Shown here one piece after another: positions 24,766 to 34,280 of a stretch of DNA of 64,000 nucleotides. The stretch comes from Bradyrhizobium manausense (GTDB lineage: Bacteria; Pseudomonadota; Alphaproteobacteria; Rhizobiales; Xanthobacteraceae), in the NCBI RefSeq assembly GCF_018129685.1, contig NZ_JAFCLG010000011.1:1-64000 (forward strand), read 5' to 3'. A program made the translations under genes and the position numbers. Under the pieces are notes generated by a model. It saw only the letters and a program-made list of their open reading frames with translations. It had not been told where the DNA came from and searched no databases. Positions within the stretch are counted from its first letter, which is position 1; each line of letters starts with the position of its first letter.

Positions 24766-25657
24766 TTGTGGCGGCAGCCGAGCGCGACATTGAACGCGCA
24801 AGACTGAGGAGGCGGCGCCAGGCCGGGTTATCATTCCGCGGCGACCACACCGCGCAGAACGGCAGAACCTCGCCGGCAAGCTGCCGATAGGCAGTTCCCG
24901 GAAACTGAGCCGCCGTCCCGGCCTCGCTCATGACCGTGACGCCTTGGCCGATCGCCACAAGCGACAGGAGATTGTCCCTCCCGACGTATTGGGTATCGAT
25001 TTCTGGGTGACGCCCAAGATCGGCGAGGCGTTGAACCAAATAGTCGTGAATTTCCGATCCAGGGGCACCGTCACTTACAATGAATCTCTCGTCCACAAGA
25101 TCACGCCAGCCAAGCTCCGATTTCTCAGAGAGAGGATGATCGCTGGGAAGTACGGCGAATACTCGCTCGGACCAAAGTTGCTCTGTTTCACAGTCCGACC
25201 ACTGTGTGGTTCCCGTGATAAAAGCCACATCGAGTTGAAGTCGCCGGATCGAGGCAACGTGATCCGCAGGATCGCCGTCAAAAAATTCGACCCGTACACT
25301 TGCATGCTCCTTGCCGTAGGCTCCCAGCAGATCGGACAGGAATCCAGACGCGAGCGACGAAAAGATGCCGACCTTGATATGCCCCCGCTCGGAGCGACCT
25401 ATGGCGGCCACATCCTTCGCGCCGCAGTCGATCTGTTGAAGTGCTTTGCGTGCTCGACGCACAAACTGCTGTCCTGCCAACGTCAGGCAGACGCCGCCGT
25501 TGTGCCTCTGAAATAGGGAAGCGCCGAGTTCGTCTTCGAGATCGCGAACGCGACGGCTGATCGCCGATTCCTGTATTCCCAAGGCCAAGGCCGCCTTTCG
25601 GAAGCTGCCATATTCGGCCGCCGCAAGAAAATACCGGATCTGGCGGAATTCAAGCAT
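24698..25657 (-). CDS. LysR-family transcriptional regulator
   Basis: A 319-aa LysR regulator. The N-terminal winged helix-turn-helix is LEFRQIRYFLAAAEYGSFRKAA then ESAISRRVRDLEDELGASLF. The effector domain spans about residues 90-295 (HIKVGIFSSLASGFLSDLL, LDVAFITG). A LysR gene converging on the trb operon is common in this element type and may regulate transfer, though the ligand is unknown. The C-terminal 25 residues run antisense into the DUF2274 gene. Confidence 0.93.
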   Translation of the reverse strand: MLEFRQIRYFLAAAEYGSFRKAALALGIQESAISRRVRDLEDELGASLFQRHNGGVCLTLAGQQFVRRARKALQQIDCGAKDVAAIGRSERGHIKVGIFSSLASGFLSDLLGAYGKEHASVRVEFFDGDPADHVASIRRLQLDVAFITGTTQWSDCETEQLWSERVFAVLPSDHPLSEKSELGWRDLVDERFIVSDGAPGSEIHDYLVQRLADLGRHPEIDTQYVGRDNLLSLVAIGQGVTVMSEAGTAAQFPGTAYRQLAGEVLPFCAVWSPRNDNPAWRRLLSLARSMSRSAAATIIQTVSAVLLTSSLSQIPDPWL

Positions 25658-25968
25658 CGGTCAATTGCGACCGAGATCTATTCGAAATGATTCCTGGCCT
25701 CGCGACGGTCCATCGTCCGCTCGTTGCGAGCATCGCTCTGTAAGCACCATCTACCACGACCATCGCGCCCCGACCGCAGCTAAGGCAAGACCTCCCGATT
25801 CTCACCCTAGAATAGACGGCTACAGACGCTCATTGGCCGATGATCTTATATAGATTCGATATACCAACGTATCTTCGAAATATACCGTGTTCTGAAAGGG
25901 GGGGGGTGGCACGCCCGCGCAGATCGCGCACCAGTTCGCGGTGCAGGGGCTCTCCTCTCAGTCGAGAT
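25658..25968. other. Gap upstream of lysR, AT-rich motif and G9 run
   Basis: A 311-nt stretch with no credible gene. It should contain the lysR promoter. GATATACC at 25858 recurs as AATATACC 21 nt later, inside an AT-rich patch unusual for this genome. A run of nine G lies at about 25898-25906, near the end of the FixJ-like gene. The right end of the conjugative element could be here, but I see no tRNA or repeat that marks it. Confidence 0.4.
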
Positions 25969-26601
25969 TCAAACGCTCAAACTGTCCGACATTCTAACAA
26001 GGTCAATAATCGTCTTGGCCTGCATCTTCTGCATGAGATGGCTACGGCGAACCTTCACCGTGATCTCGCTAACATTCAGGTCGGCGGCGATTTGTTTATT
26101 GAGGAGGCCCTTTACAACGAGCTTGAAAACGTCTCGTTCGCCGGGCGTCAATGTCTCCCAACGCGCATTCAAATCCAGCGAACGCGCTTCGCTCTCGCGC
26201 CTTCGCCGGTCTTTTTCGATCGCTTGTTGGATAGCATCCAGCAGGTCTTGGTCGCGAAACGGCTTGGTCAAGAACTCGAAGGCGCCATTCTTGATGGCGT
26301 TCACGCCCATCGTGATGTCCCCATGTCCCGTGATGAATATCGTCGGCAGATGAATGCCGTATTCAGGCATTTGCCGATGAAAATCGATCCCGCTTTGTCC
26401 GGGCATTCTCACATCGAGCAGCAGGCAGCCGGGCGCGTCCGGCATGGAGCTTTCCAGAAATTCGGCAACCGAGCTATACGAGCGCACCTGTAGCCCAACG
26501 GATGCGAGCAAATCTTCGAGCGCGGCGCGAACGGACCGATCGTCATCGATGACATAGACGATGGGCTGCGGCCGCGAATCCGCCGTCGGTTCATTTTTCA
26601 T
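25969..26601 (-). CDS. FixJ-like response regulator (copy 2)
   Basis: A 210-aa NarL/FixJ-family regulator. The receiver has DDD at residues 19-21, Asp63 (LLDVRMPG) and the lysine in LTKPFRDQDLL. The LuxR-type helix-turn-helix is at about residues 140-200 (LTPGERDVFKLVVKG, SEITVKVRRSHLM). It is paralogous to the regulator at 7882-8520. It shares its first base with the stop of the upstream kinase. The operon appears to continue from mgtC, which suggests a role in the Mg2+/envelope response. Confidence 0.93.
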   Translation of the reverse strand: MKNEPTADSRPQPIVYVIDDDRSVRAALEDLLASVGLQVRSYSSVAEFLESSMPDAPGCLLLDVRMPGQSGIDFHRQMPEYGIHLPTIFITGHGDITMGVNAIKNGAFEFLTKPFRDQDLLDAIQQAIEKDRRRRESEARSLDLNARWETLTPGERDVFKLVVKGLLNKQIAADLNVSEITVKVRRSHLMQKMQAKTIIDLVRMSDSLSV

Positions 26602-27665
26602 CAGGCTGCCTCCATGTGGCGCGGCAGGCGCACCTCAAATACGGTCCCGCCTCCAGGGACTGGAGCCGCGGAAATCTGTCCGCCATTCGCTTCAACGATC
26701 GTCTGACTGATGGTAAGGCCAAGACCCATGCCTCCCTCTTTCGTCGTCCAGAAGGCGTCAAAGAGGTGCTCACGAGCTCCCGGCGCCAGACCGGTGCCGG
26801 AATCGGCCACCGCGAGAACGATCGCATCCCGTCCATCCTGCGAGGCGGCAATTCGCAGACGACGCTCGGGCAATGCGCGGTCCGACATCGCCTCGGTCGC
26901 ATTGAGGACGAGATTGCTGATGACCTGCTGGATCTGGACCCGATCGGCAAAAACGCGAGGTAGGCCGTCATGCAGGTCCAGTTGCAAGGCGACGCCGCCA
27001 CGCTCGATCTCGCCGCGCGACAAGGTCGCGATTTCCATGACAGCTTCCCTGAGGTCGAATGGTTGTCGGCGCGGCGCCTCGCCCTTCGAAAGGGCGCGAA
27101 TGCGCGCGATGACCTGGCTTGCCCGGTTGGCATCGCTGACGATGCGGTCGAGCGCGAGGCGGGCCTTGTCGAGATTTGGCGGCTCCTGGGCAAGCCATCG
27201 GGTGCACGCGCCGCCGCTGGCGACGACGGCAGCCAGGGGCTGGTTGACTTCGTGCGCGATCGACGCCGACAGTTGACCGAGCGTCGTGACCCGCGCAATT
27301 CGCAAAAGCCGATCGCGCGCCTCCAGCGCCTCGGCCTTCGCAGCCACCATCCTTAAACTGAGATAGGTTGTAACGCCGATCGCAACGATACTAATCCCGG
27401 TATTGACGATGCCGACCTCATACGCACCGGAGTGGGTCAAGAAAAAACTGATCAGGGTCAGCGCGACACAAATGCAAGCGAGGGCCACTACAGCCGTGCC
27501 AGACAAGATGCGTGTCGCAACGAGAATGACCGCTGTGTAGAATACGGCCGCTGCGATGGCGTAGTCCGTGACCGTATCGGCGATAAAAATGCCGGCCATC
27601 GCAACGCCCATCGCGATCAACGTCAGCGCCGATCCGGGACGTATATCATTGGCGATCTTGAGCAT
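26601..27665 (-). CDS. Membrane sensor histidine kinase (copy 2)
   Basis: A 354-aa kinase with four predicted membrane helices in residues 13-107 and almost no periplasmic domain. His138 is in SIAHEVNQPLAAV. ATPase boxes are NLVLNATEAM, VADSGTGLAPG and GMGLGLTISQTIVEANGG. It has the same architecture as the kinase at 8517-9695. The kinase lies 90 nt downstream of mgtC on the same strand. The ligand is unknown, and with such short loops sensing may occur within the membrane. Confidence 0.93.
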   Translation of the reverse strand: MLKIANDIRPGSALTLIAMGVAMAGIFIADTVTDYAIAAAVFYTAVILVATRILSGTAVVALACICVALTLISFFLTHSGAYEVGIVNTGISIVAIGVTTYLSLRMVAAKAEALEARDRLLRIARVTTLGQLSASIAHEVNQPLAAVVASGGACTRWLAQEPPNLDKARLALDRIVSDANRASQVIARIRALSKGEAPRRQPFDLREAVMEIATLSRGEIERGGVALQLDLHDGLPRVFADRVQIQQVISNLVLNATEAMSDRALPERRLRIAASQDGRDAIVLAVADSGTGLAPGAREHLFDAFWTTKEGGMGLGLTISQTIVEANGGQISAAPVPGGGTVFEVRLPRHMEAA

Positions 27666-27755
27666 TGTTCACCTTCTCGATCAACTTACCTACTTTCAAT
27701 ATTCTTCCCTGGAGAATCTACTCCGCCGTGTACCTAGATAACTATTGCTTCTCGG

Positions 27756-28454
27756 TCACTCGCCTGGCTCGAACCGCCACCGAGCAGATGTTACCAGCGG
27801 CTCCAGACTGAGACGACCGATAATCTGTTCCAAAAGGCGATCCTGCCGAGTGTCGGCTCGCACTGTCGCGCTCACCTGGACTCGGTTTGTGTCCTCGATA
27901 TTCGTGCTTTCGAGGTCGCGGATGTGCAGCGCACCGGCGAGATCGCGAAGAAGAAGCGCCCGAACATGCGCCTCAGCCTCTCCATGGCAGATGATGCTGA
28001 TCGCATATGCGCTGTCCAACGGGCTTGCGGCGAATGACTGGCGCTCAACGAGGCGCACGAGCGGGCGCAGAACTGCGTTGACGGCGATGACGAACGTCGT
28101 CGCAATCAATGCATGAAAGAAAAATCCGGCCCCACACAGCGCGCCGATCGCGGCGGAGCACCACAGCGTCGCGGCGGTGTTGAGCCCGCGCACATTCAAC
28201 CCTTCCTTGAAGATGATGCCGGCGCCCATAAAGCCGATGCCGGAAACAATCTGGGCCGCAACGCGCGTCGGGCTCGCCTCGCCGGGGAACAGCCCGGCAA
28301 AGAGGACGAAGATGGCCGCGCCGAGCGCGACGAGGGTATTGGTTCGCAGCCCGGCCAGGCGCTGGCGCCATTGCCGTTCGAAGCCGATCAAGCCGCCAAG
28401 AAGGAATGCGCCCCCGAGCGTGAGTGCGGTGTGGCCAAGGCTTTGCCAATCCAT
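27756..28454 (-). CDS. mgtC: MgtC/SapB-family membrane protein
   Basis: A 232-aa MgtC-family protein. Conserved blocks are LLGGLIGFERQWRQRLAGLRTNTLVALGAA, IVSGIGFMGAGIIFKEG and VRGLNTAATLWCSAAIGALCG, with membrane helices through residue about 130. The C-terminal cytoplasmic ACT-like domain (YAISIICHGEAEAHVRALLL) is present, as in full-length MgtC. Family members support growth at low Mg2+ and in acid, and some inhibit the F1Fo ATP synthase. It lies 87 nt after the porin and upstream of the kinase/regulator pair. Confidence 0.93.
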   Translation of the reverse strand: MDWQSLGHTALTLGGAFLLGGLIGFERQWRQRLAGLRTNTLVALGAAIFVLFAGLFPGEASPTRVAAQIVSGIGFMGAGIIFKEGLNVRGLNTAATLWCSAAIGALCGAGFFFHALIATTFVIAVNAVLRPLVRLVERQSFAASPLDSAYAISIICHGEAEAHVRALLLRDLAGALHIRDLESTNIEDTNRVQVSATVRADTRQDRLLEQIIGRLSLEPLVTSARWRFEPGE

Positions 28455-28541
28455 CTGAATGTGTTCCCATCTCGTTGCGTCGGTCGCGCCCTCCCGAGGC
28501 GCAAGCCCGCGCTATTGCTGGAATTGCCACTCCACTCGCTG

Positions 28542-30701
28542 TCAGAATTCGGCGTGGGCGCGAAGCGACAGAATCGAGGCTGGTCCGCGGTCGGCGTTGT
28601 AGGCGGGGTTTGCAACAAACTGATAGTCGAAGGTGACGGTGCTCCAGCCGTTGACCCGCAAGGCGTAATACGCCTCGACGATCGACTCGTGGCCGTAGCG
28701 CAGTCTCCCATCACCGATCAGCAACCCCGTGCCTCCGGCGGCGAGGAAGTTACGATGTGCACTCGAGAGGCCGTTGACCGCAGCACCGACTCCGATCGTG
28801 TCCGCAGGCCGTCCCCATGCAGAACCCTTTAGGGAGAAACCACCGGAAATGCTGCGGTCGATGTCCGTGAAGGAGAGGATTTCGGTGCGGCCGTCGTTCC
28901 AGCTTGCACGGGCGAAAAGCCCGAGGTCAGCTGTCAAAGCCTGTTCGATATTTCCATAAAAGCCATACTTATTCTGATTGCGGCGCAGGGCCGTCATCGC
29001 ATCGTTGATATCTGTTTGAGGGCTCGCTTGCGCGAGGTTGATAGCGTCGCGATACGCGCCGGTGTAACCACGGTTGATGAAAGCGCCGATCCGAACCTTA
29101 CCCGGCTGCCCGAACAGGCTGTGCCGTTCCTCGAACTCGACGGCGCCACCGCCGCCCCCATTGAAGACCAAAACATCACTGTTCGGCTCCCTGGGCACTT
29201 GGAAGGCCCCGGCTCGCACAGCCCAATCCTTACGATTCAGCTCGATGACCGCACCGCGCGTCATGCCGGGAAGGTCGGCGGGGAAGTCATAGGCCCCCGA
29301 CGACCAGATTGCCCAATTCATGAAATCCGCGCGCGGATCCTTGGCATAGGCATTCGCGTCGAAGAAATCGCCAACCGCGAAACGACCAACCGTGACAGTG
29401 ACGCGATCGATATCGCGTCGCCCCGCCAGTTGCAGGGGGCCGTCTGCGACATCCTCCTGCTCGCCACCAAGACCGAATGTCTGCTGAAGATAGTAGCGCT
29501 GTGGCCGAAATTTCGGAAATTCAGCGCCGCCTTTTTGCGCTTCTCCATTTGGAAAGCCTGCGAGTCCGAGCGTCCCGTTCAGCCCGAAGCCTTGGGCTAG
29601 CTCGGGATTGAAATAGAACGCACCACCGTCCCAAAGCCTCACGCCAAGAAATGCGTCCGCGGTCCACGTCTCACGAACTTGCCCACCACCGGGCAGGCTG
29701 GCGCTGGAAGCGTAGGGGGAACGAATCGCGGGATAGCCTTGGGCGATGAATGTGGTCTGGCCATGAATATTCCAGTCCGGCGACATTTCGACAGTTGCCG
29801 GTGGTCTTGGGAGTGTCGAGGCCACATCGCCCAGTCGGTAGTTCAGGCCAAGCGTGAACCTCTGGGTTCGGGGGCGGACGGACACATCGCGCAGTCCGGC
29901 ACCATCGAGTCGATAGGTCGAGGAAGCCAGATCGAGGTAGTCGTACTGGACGCGTGCCGTCCATGGTCCGCCCAAGGCCATTTCGACACCTGCGCCTGCC
30001 GTCCACCCAGCGTGCCAGCGCCCCAGTTTTGACAAAACGCTGCCGTCATCGCCATTGATGTCGACGTTCGTTCGTGTCCAAGCGAGGCCTCCCGTTGCAT
30101 AGGGGAGGAATGGGCCAAAAGCATAGCCGATCCTGCCACGCACCGTCCCCACGACATCCAGGGATGTGTTGAAGGGAGCCGGTATCCGTCGCGTCTCATC
30201 GGGCGGGCTCACAAAAGTGACATCGGCTTCCGCGCCGAGCACCCAACGATCGCTGGCCTGAAAGTTGTAGCCTCCCTGAAAGCCGCCGATCATTCCTGTC
30301 ACCGTAGGCGGCAGGCCAACGGACTGATTCAAGACGGGGTTCGTTCCCGGGCCAAGGCTGCCAGCCCCGAAACCGGTGTGTCCGCCAAAATAGACGCCCG
30401 ACCAGTCGGGCCCGCCCGATTCCACCTTATTGTCACGCGAGGCCCCCGGTGCCTTCGTTGGCATCGCCAGGATGGGTTGCGGTCCACTAGTGTTGAGCCG
30501 TGCCGCATCCGGATGGCCGGGAGTCGTTTGAAGTTCTTGCGCGTGCGCTTTGGTTACCTGAAGAACCGCTACAAGACCGAGCGCCAGCAAGTAGAAAGCG
30601 ATCACCATCAGTCGGCAAAAAAGAACCCGACGACGCCTGAAAACCTTCAGTCCGGTGGTGATAGTGAAATTGGGAAGTCCGTGGGTCGTAAAATAAGTCA
30701 T
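28542..30701 (-). CDS. Opacity-type barrel fused to OprB-like porin (copy 1)
   Basis: A 719-aa outer-membrane protein. The signal segment VIAFYLLALGLVAVLQVTKAHA ends near residue 54. Residues about 98-290 form an opacity/Omp25-like 8-strand barrel (DWSGVYFGGHTGFGAG to RFTLGLNYRLG). Residues about 305-719 form a carbohydrate-selective OprB-type porin (WNIHGQTTFIAQGYPAIRSPY, FNPELAQGFGLNGTLGLAGFPNGE, VGRFAVGDFFDANAYAKDPR) ending in AHAEF with the terminal Phe of outer-membrane barrels. The substrate is unknown. Its position after mgtA suggests uptake of ions or small solutes across the outer membrane. A related gene occupies the right end of the window. Confidence 0.9.
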   Translation of the reverse strand: MTYFTTHGLPNFTITTGLKVFRRRRVLFCRLMVIAFYLLALGLVAVLQVTKAHAQELQTTPGHPDAARLNTSGPQPILAMPTKAPGASRDNKVESGGPDWSGVYFGGHTGFGAGSLGPGTNPVLNQSVGLPPTVTGMIGGFQGGYNFQASDRWVLGAEADVTFVSPPDETRRIPAPFNTSLDVVGTVRGRIGYAFGPFLPYATGGLAWTRTNVDINGDDGSVLSKLGRWHAGWTAGAGVEMALGGPWTARVQYDYLDLASSTYRLDGAGLRDVSVRPRTQRFTLGLNYRLGDVASTLPRPPATVEMSPDWNIHGQTTFIAQGYPAIRSPYASSASLPGGGQVRETWTADAFLGVRLWDGGAFYFNPELAQGFGLNGTLGLAGFPNGEAQKGGAEFPKFRPQRYYLQQTFGLGGEQEDVADGPLQLAGRRDIDRVTVTVGRFAVGDFFDANAYAKDPRADFMNWAIWSSGAYDFPADLPGMTRGAVIELNRKDWAVRAGAFQVPREPNSDVLVFNGGGGGAVEFEERHSLFGQPGKVRIGAFINRGYTGAYRDAINLAQASPQTDINDAMTALRRNQNKYGFYGNIEQALTADLGLFARASWNDGRTEILSFTDIDRSISGGFSLKGSAWGRPADTIGVGAAVNGLSSAHRNFLAAGGTGLLIGDGRLRYGHESIVEAYYALRVNGWSTVTFDYQFVANPAYNADRGPASILSLRAHAEF

Positions 30702-31262
30702 GGGCTACTCCTGGCGTCGGGTTGCGAGAGCGCCCGGCGCCAATAGCCGCGAGCTGCCCTCCTAGTTTTCTCGTGAATTCAAGCGGCGCGAGTTGTTGGT
30801 CGCGCCGCGACTAGATGGGTCGTCCATTTGAAGCTCCTTGCTGATCGAAGTCCGGTTCAGGTCCGGGCCTCGTGCTTTGGTTCCATGCAAGCGATCGTTT
30901 TGCGCTTGTGTGGCTCACCAGCGGCAACGCCGCATTCGCGATATCGCCGCTCTGTTCAACCGTGCGCCGCAACGCAGCAGGAATCTGAGCTTGAAACCGT
31001 CCAGCAGACGGCGACGAGCAAGGTGAACGGCCGCATGCGTCACGAACATCGCCAAAACCGCCAAAGCCCAACACAAACGTCTGTCCAACCGATTCCGAAG
31101 CGACGACCTGGCATCGCCCGGCTCGCGATTGTGGGGCGGACGCGGCGCTTGTCGCCTCGGCGGTGGCGGCCCTTGTCGCGGGCAGTCTCCAGCCTGCGGC
31201 GGCGCAAATCTCAGGATCAACGGTGATGTGGACATGATCAGGACCTCTCATGCGCTTGGCCG
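30702..31262. other. Gap between mgtA copy 1 and porin copy 1
   Basis: A 561-nt stretch. One minus-strand frame (31235 to 30915, 106 aa, very basic, with one hydrophobic segment) has a GAGAGG ribosome site. It is unlike any family I know and rich in Arg and Pro, as random frames in high-GC DNA are, so I do not call it. The part next to 30701 should contain the porin ribosome site (AGGAG) and a GC-rich hairpin. Confidence 0.4.
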
Positions 31263-33977
31263 TCAGAACCATTGTCCGAACCGGCGGATGTAGACGGTCT
31301 TCATCAGTTGAGCGACGAGGCAGTAGCAGAGCAGCGTTCCGGCCAGCCACGGGAAGTAGGCGATAGGCAGGGGCTGCAATCCGATGGCTGCTCCCAGCGG
31401 AGAGAACGGCAAATAGATCCCCAGTACGCAGATGACGCTCGACATCAGCAAGACCGGCAAAGCCGCTGTGCTGTTGACGAAGGGAATCTTCTGGGTACGC
31501 AGCATATGGACCACGAGCGTTTGAGAAAGCAGGCCCTCGATGAACCAGCCCGACTGAAAGAGCGATTGATGCTCCGGGCTATTGGCGGCAAAGACGAACC
31601 ACATCAGAGCGAACGTCGTGATGTCGAAGATCGAGGACGTCGGCCCGATCCAGATCATGAAACGACCGATATTCTTGGCATCCCACTTCCGCGGTTTGCT
31701 GAGAAACTCCTTGTCCATGTGATCCCAAGGCAGCGCCAATTGGGAAATGTCGTACATCAGGTTTTGCACGAGCAAATGGATCGACAGCATCGGCAGGAAC
31801 GGAATGAATGCGCTCGCCACCAGCACTGAAAACACGTTTCCGAAGTTCGAGCTGGCGGTCATGTTGAGGTATTTCATGATGTTGCCGAAGGTTTCGCGCC
31901 CCTTCAGCACACCCTCCTCAAGAACCATCAGGCTCTTCTCGAGCAGGATGATATCGGCCGACTCCTTCGCAATATCGGCGCCGCTATCGACGGAAATGCC
32001 GACATCGGCATCGCGCAGCGCCGGGGCGTCATTGATGCCGTCACCGAGAAATCCGACGGTATGACCGTTAGCCTGAAGCGCCTGCAATACACGCGACTTC
32101 TGGAGCGGAGTGAGCTTCGCGAAGATCGTCCGCTCCTCGACCAAAACGCGAAGCGCGGTGTCGTCCAATTTTTCTATGTCGCGCCCGAGTACGGCTTGGC
32201 CCGGTTCAAGTCCTACTTCACGGCAGATCTTGGCACTCACGACCGCATTGTCGCCCGTAAGAACCTTGACCTTGACGCCATGCTCCGCGAGCGCAGCGAT
32301 TGCTGGTCCAGCCGTCTCCTTTGGCGGGTCGAGAAAAGTAAGGAACCCCTGAATCGTGAGATCGGCTTCGTCCGCGATGGCATAATGCGTCTTGGCCTCG
32401 GACGCCACAAACCCTCGGGTGGCGACGACCAGCACACGGAATCCGTCCTCGTTGTACGCCCGAGCCATCGCAGCCAGATTCTTGCGCTCAACGTCACCAA
32501 GGCGGATCAGATCTTTGCCTCTTCTGACGTGCGTAGAGATCGACAGCATCTCCTCAACCGCGCCCTTGCAGATGAGCAAGTGATCTCCGTCCTCGCCCTC
32601 GACGACCACTGAGAGTCGGCGGCGCACGAAGTCGAACGGAAGTTCATCGACTTTTCGGTAGCTCGCGGCCGTGTTCGTGATGGCTGGCTCCGCCCCGGCG
32701 AATCGCACGACGGCCTGATCCATCAGGTTCTTCACGCCGCTCTGGTGGTAGCTGTTCAACCAGCCCAACCGGAGAACGTCAGCGTTGGGTTGCCCGGTAA
32801 CGTCGACGTGGTGCTCCAGAATGATCTTGTCCTGAGTCAGCGTGCCGGTCTTGTCCGTGCAGAGAACATCCATCGCGCCGAAGTTCTGAATGGCGTTGAG
32901 TCGCTTCACGACGACTTTGCGCCGCGCCATCGCTACGGCGCCCTTCGCGAGGTTCGAGGAAACGATCATCGGCAGCATTTCGGGGGTAAGTCCGACGGCG
33001 ACGGCAAGGCCGAACAACAGCGCTTCCACCCAGTCGCCTTTGGTCAGGCCGTTGATGACAAAGACGACAGGAACCATGACGAGCATGAAGCGGATGAGCA
33101 GCCAGCTCACACTGTTGATGCCGCGATCGAACGCCGTTTGAGCGCGCGATCCGACGATCGCCTTGGCTAACGATCCGAAATAGGTGCGAGCACCCGTGGC
33201 AACGACAAGCGCGGTCGCCGTGCCGCTCACGACGTTGGTGCCCATGAAGCAGACGTTGGGCATGTCGAGCGCGTTCATTTCGCTGGACGCTACGCTCGCC
33301 GCGGACTTCTCGGCGACAGACCCGAGCGTGTCATACTTCTCAACAGGGATGGCCTCACCGGTGAGCACTGCCTGGCTCACAAACAGATCGCGGGATTCGA
33401 TCAGCCTCACGTCTGCCGGGATCATATCCCCTGCTGAAAGACGCACGATGTCGCCGGCGACGATCTCTCGCATCGGGATTTCGAATGCTTCGGGATTTGA
33501 CGTTGCCGATCCTCGACGAAGAACCGTCGCCGTCGTGCGGACCATCGCCTTCAGAGCTTCGGCCGCAGCGCTCGATCGGTACTCCTGAACGAAGCGCATC
33601 AAGGCGCTGGCAAGCACCATCACGATGATGATGGTGACTTTTGTCGGATCCGCATCCTCGCCATGTTGAAGCCGAAGCCAGATGTCCGTTACAGCGCTGA
33701 TCCCAGCCAGGATCAGCAGCACTGCAATGAACGGATTCTTGAAAGCGCCAAAAAACTGAACAACCGCTGGCAGGCGTCGCTCTTGCGCAACCTCATTGGG
33801 GCCGTCTTTTGCCAGCCGTTCGATCGCATCTCGGGCAATCAGGCCGTTGCGGTCGCCTTTGACGTTTTCGAAGGTGTCATCCAACCCATTCTGGGCTTCA
33901 CGGACCGCCTTCATCGACAGCTTGCGTTCGTCTTTTCCGCGCGGCTTGAGAGCCGCCTTGAGGATGGGGGCATTCAT
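31263..33977 (-). CDS. mgtA: MgtA-type Mg2+ P-type ATPase (copy 1)
   Basis: A 904-aa P3B-type ATPase of the MgtA/MgtB family, which imports Mg2+ across the inner membrane. Motifs: TGE at 207-209, TPEMLP at 331-336, the phosphorylation site DKTGT at 375-379, DPPKET for the hinge region, and GDGINDAPALRDADVG. N- and C-terminal membrane helices are complete. It ends VYIRRFGQWF. I start at 33977 (MNAPILKAAL) because of an AGGAG ribosome site and the family length. An upstream in-frame start at 34148 would run through the leader hairpin. It lies downstream of the 98-aa gene and upstream of the porin, mgtC and the two-component genes. Confidence 0.95.
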   Translation of the reverse strand: MNAPILKAALKPRGKDERKLSMKAVREAQNGLDDTFENVKGDRNGLIARDAIERLAKDGPNEVAQERRLPAVVQFFGAFKNPFIAVLLILAGISAVTDIWLRLQHGEDADPTKVTIIIVMVLASALMRFVQEYRSSAAAEALKAMVRTTATVLRRGSATSNPEAFEIPMREIVAGDIVRLSAGDMIPADVRLIESRDLFVSQAVLTGEAIPVEKYDTLGSVAEKSAASVASSEMNALDMPNVCFMGTNVVSGTATALVVATGARTYFGSLAKAIVGSRAQTAFDRGINSVSWLLIRFMLVMVPVVFVINGLTKGDWVEALLFGLAVAVGLTPEMLPMIVSSNLAKGAVAMARRKVVVKRLNAIQNFGAMDVLCTDKTGTLTQDKIILEHHVDVTGQPNADVLRLGWLNSYHQSGVKNLMDQAVVRFAGAEPAITNTAASYRKVDELPFDFVRRRLSVVVEGEDGDHLLICKGAVEEMLSISTHVRRGKDLIRLGDVERKNLAAMARAYNEDGFRVLVVATRGFVASEAKTHYAIADEADLTIQGFLTFLDPPKETAGPAIAALAEHGVKVKVLTGDNAVVSAKICREVGLEPGQAVLGRDIEKLDDTALRVLVEERTIFAKLTPLQKSRVLQALQANGHTVGFLGDGINDAPALRDADVGISVDSGADIAKESADIILLEKSLMVLEEGVLKGRETFGNIMKYLNMTASSNFGNVFSVLVASAFIPFLPMLSIHLLVQNLMYDISQLALPWDHMDKEFLSKPRKWDAKNIGRFMIWIGPTSSIFDITTFALMWFVFAANSPEHQSLFQSGWFIEGLLSQTLVVHMLRTQKIPFVNSTAALPVLLMSSVICVLGIYLPFSPLGAAIGLQPLPIAYFPWLAGTLLCYCLVAQLMKTVYIRRFGQWF

Positions 33978-33995
33978 TGGATGAATCTCCTGCCG

Positions 33996-34040
33996 CAAGC
34001 GCCGAGACCATGCGCCTCTCGGCACGGTCTTCGGCGCTTG
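33996..34040 (-). promoter_or_regulatory. Leader hairpin upstream of mgtA copy 1
   Basis: In the transcript, CAAGCGCCGA-A-GACC (34040 to 34026) pairs with GGTC-TCGGCGCTTG (34009 to 33996): a 14-bp stem with one bulge and a 16-nt loop. It ends 18 nt before the mgtA start, next to the AGGAG ribosome site. It lies in the 303-nt leader that follows the 98-aa gene. The position suits Mg2+-responsive attenuation or control of ribosome access, which is inferred. Confidence 0.6.
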
Positions 34041-34280
34041 GGGTCTTGGTCGGCTGAGGGGATAATGAAACCGATGCATCTTCACGACGCTCGGCATTCG
34101 GACCGCGCTTGAGCAGCGCAGCCGCTCTTCACCAGGGAGGGTCCGCACCTTCGCGCGACCGTGCGATTCTGCGCGAGTACGGATTGCCGCCCCGGCGGGG
34201 GTGAAGCCCGTCCAGGCCGGCGGACACCAGAACCATCGCCGTGCTGGCCTTATGCAGCGTGAGGGAATGCATCACACGCC

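Noticed and set aside
25898..25906. Run of nine G as a phase-variable tract
   Set aside because: It lies outside any coding region I can support and at no clear promoter spacing, so phase variation is not indicated.
30915..31235. 106-aa minus-strand frame between mgtA copy 1 and the porin
   Set aside because: Possible ribosome site, but extreme Arg/Pro content and no motif; a longer frame overlaps it, so neither is convincing.
31263..33977. MgtA copy 1 as a Ca2+ or heavy-metal P-type ATPase
   Set aside because: The TPEMLP motif and overall length match the P3B Mg2+ group; there is no N-terminal metal-binding CxxC domain or CPC motif.
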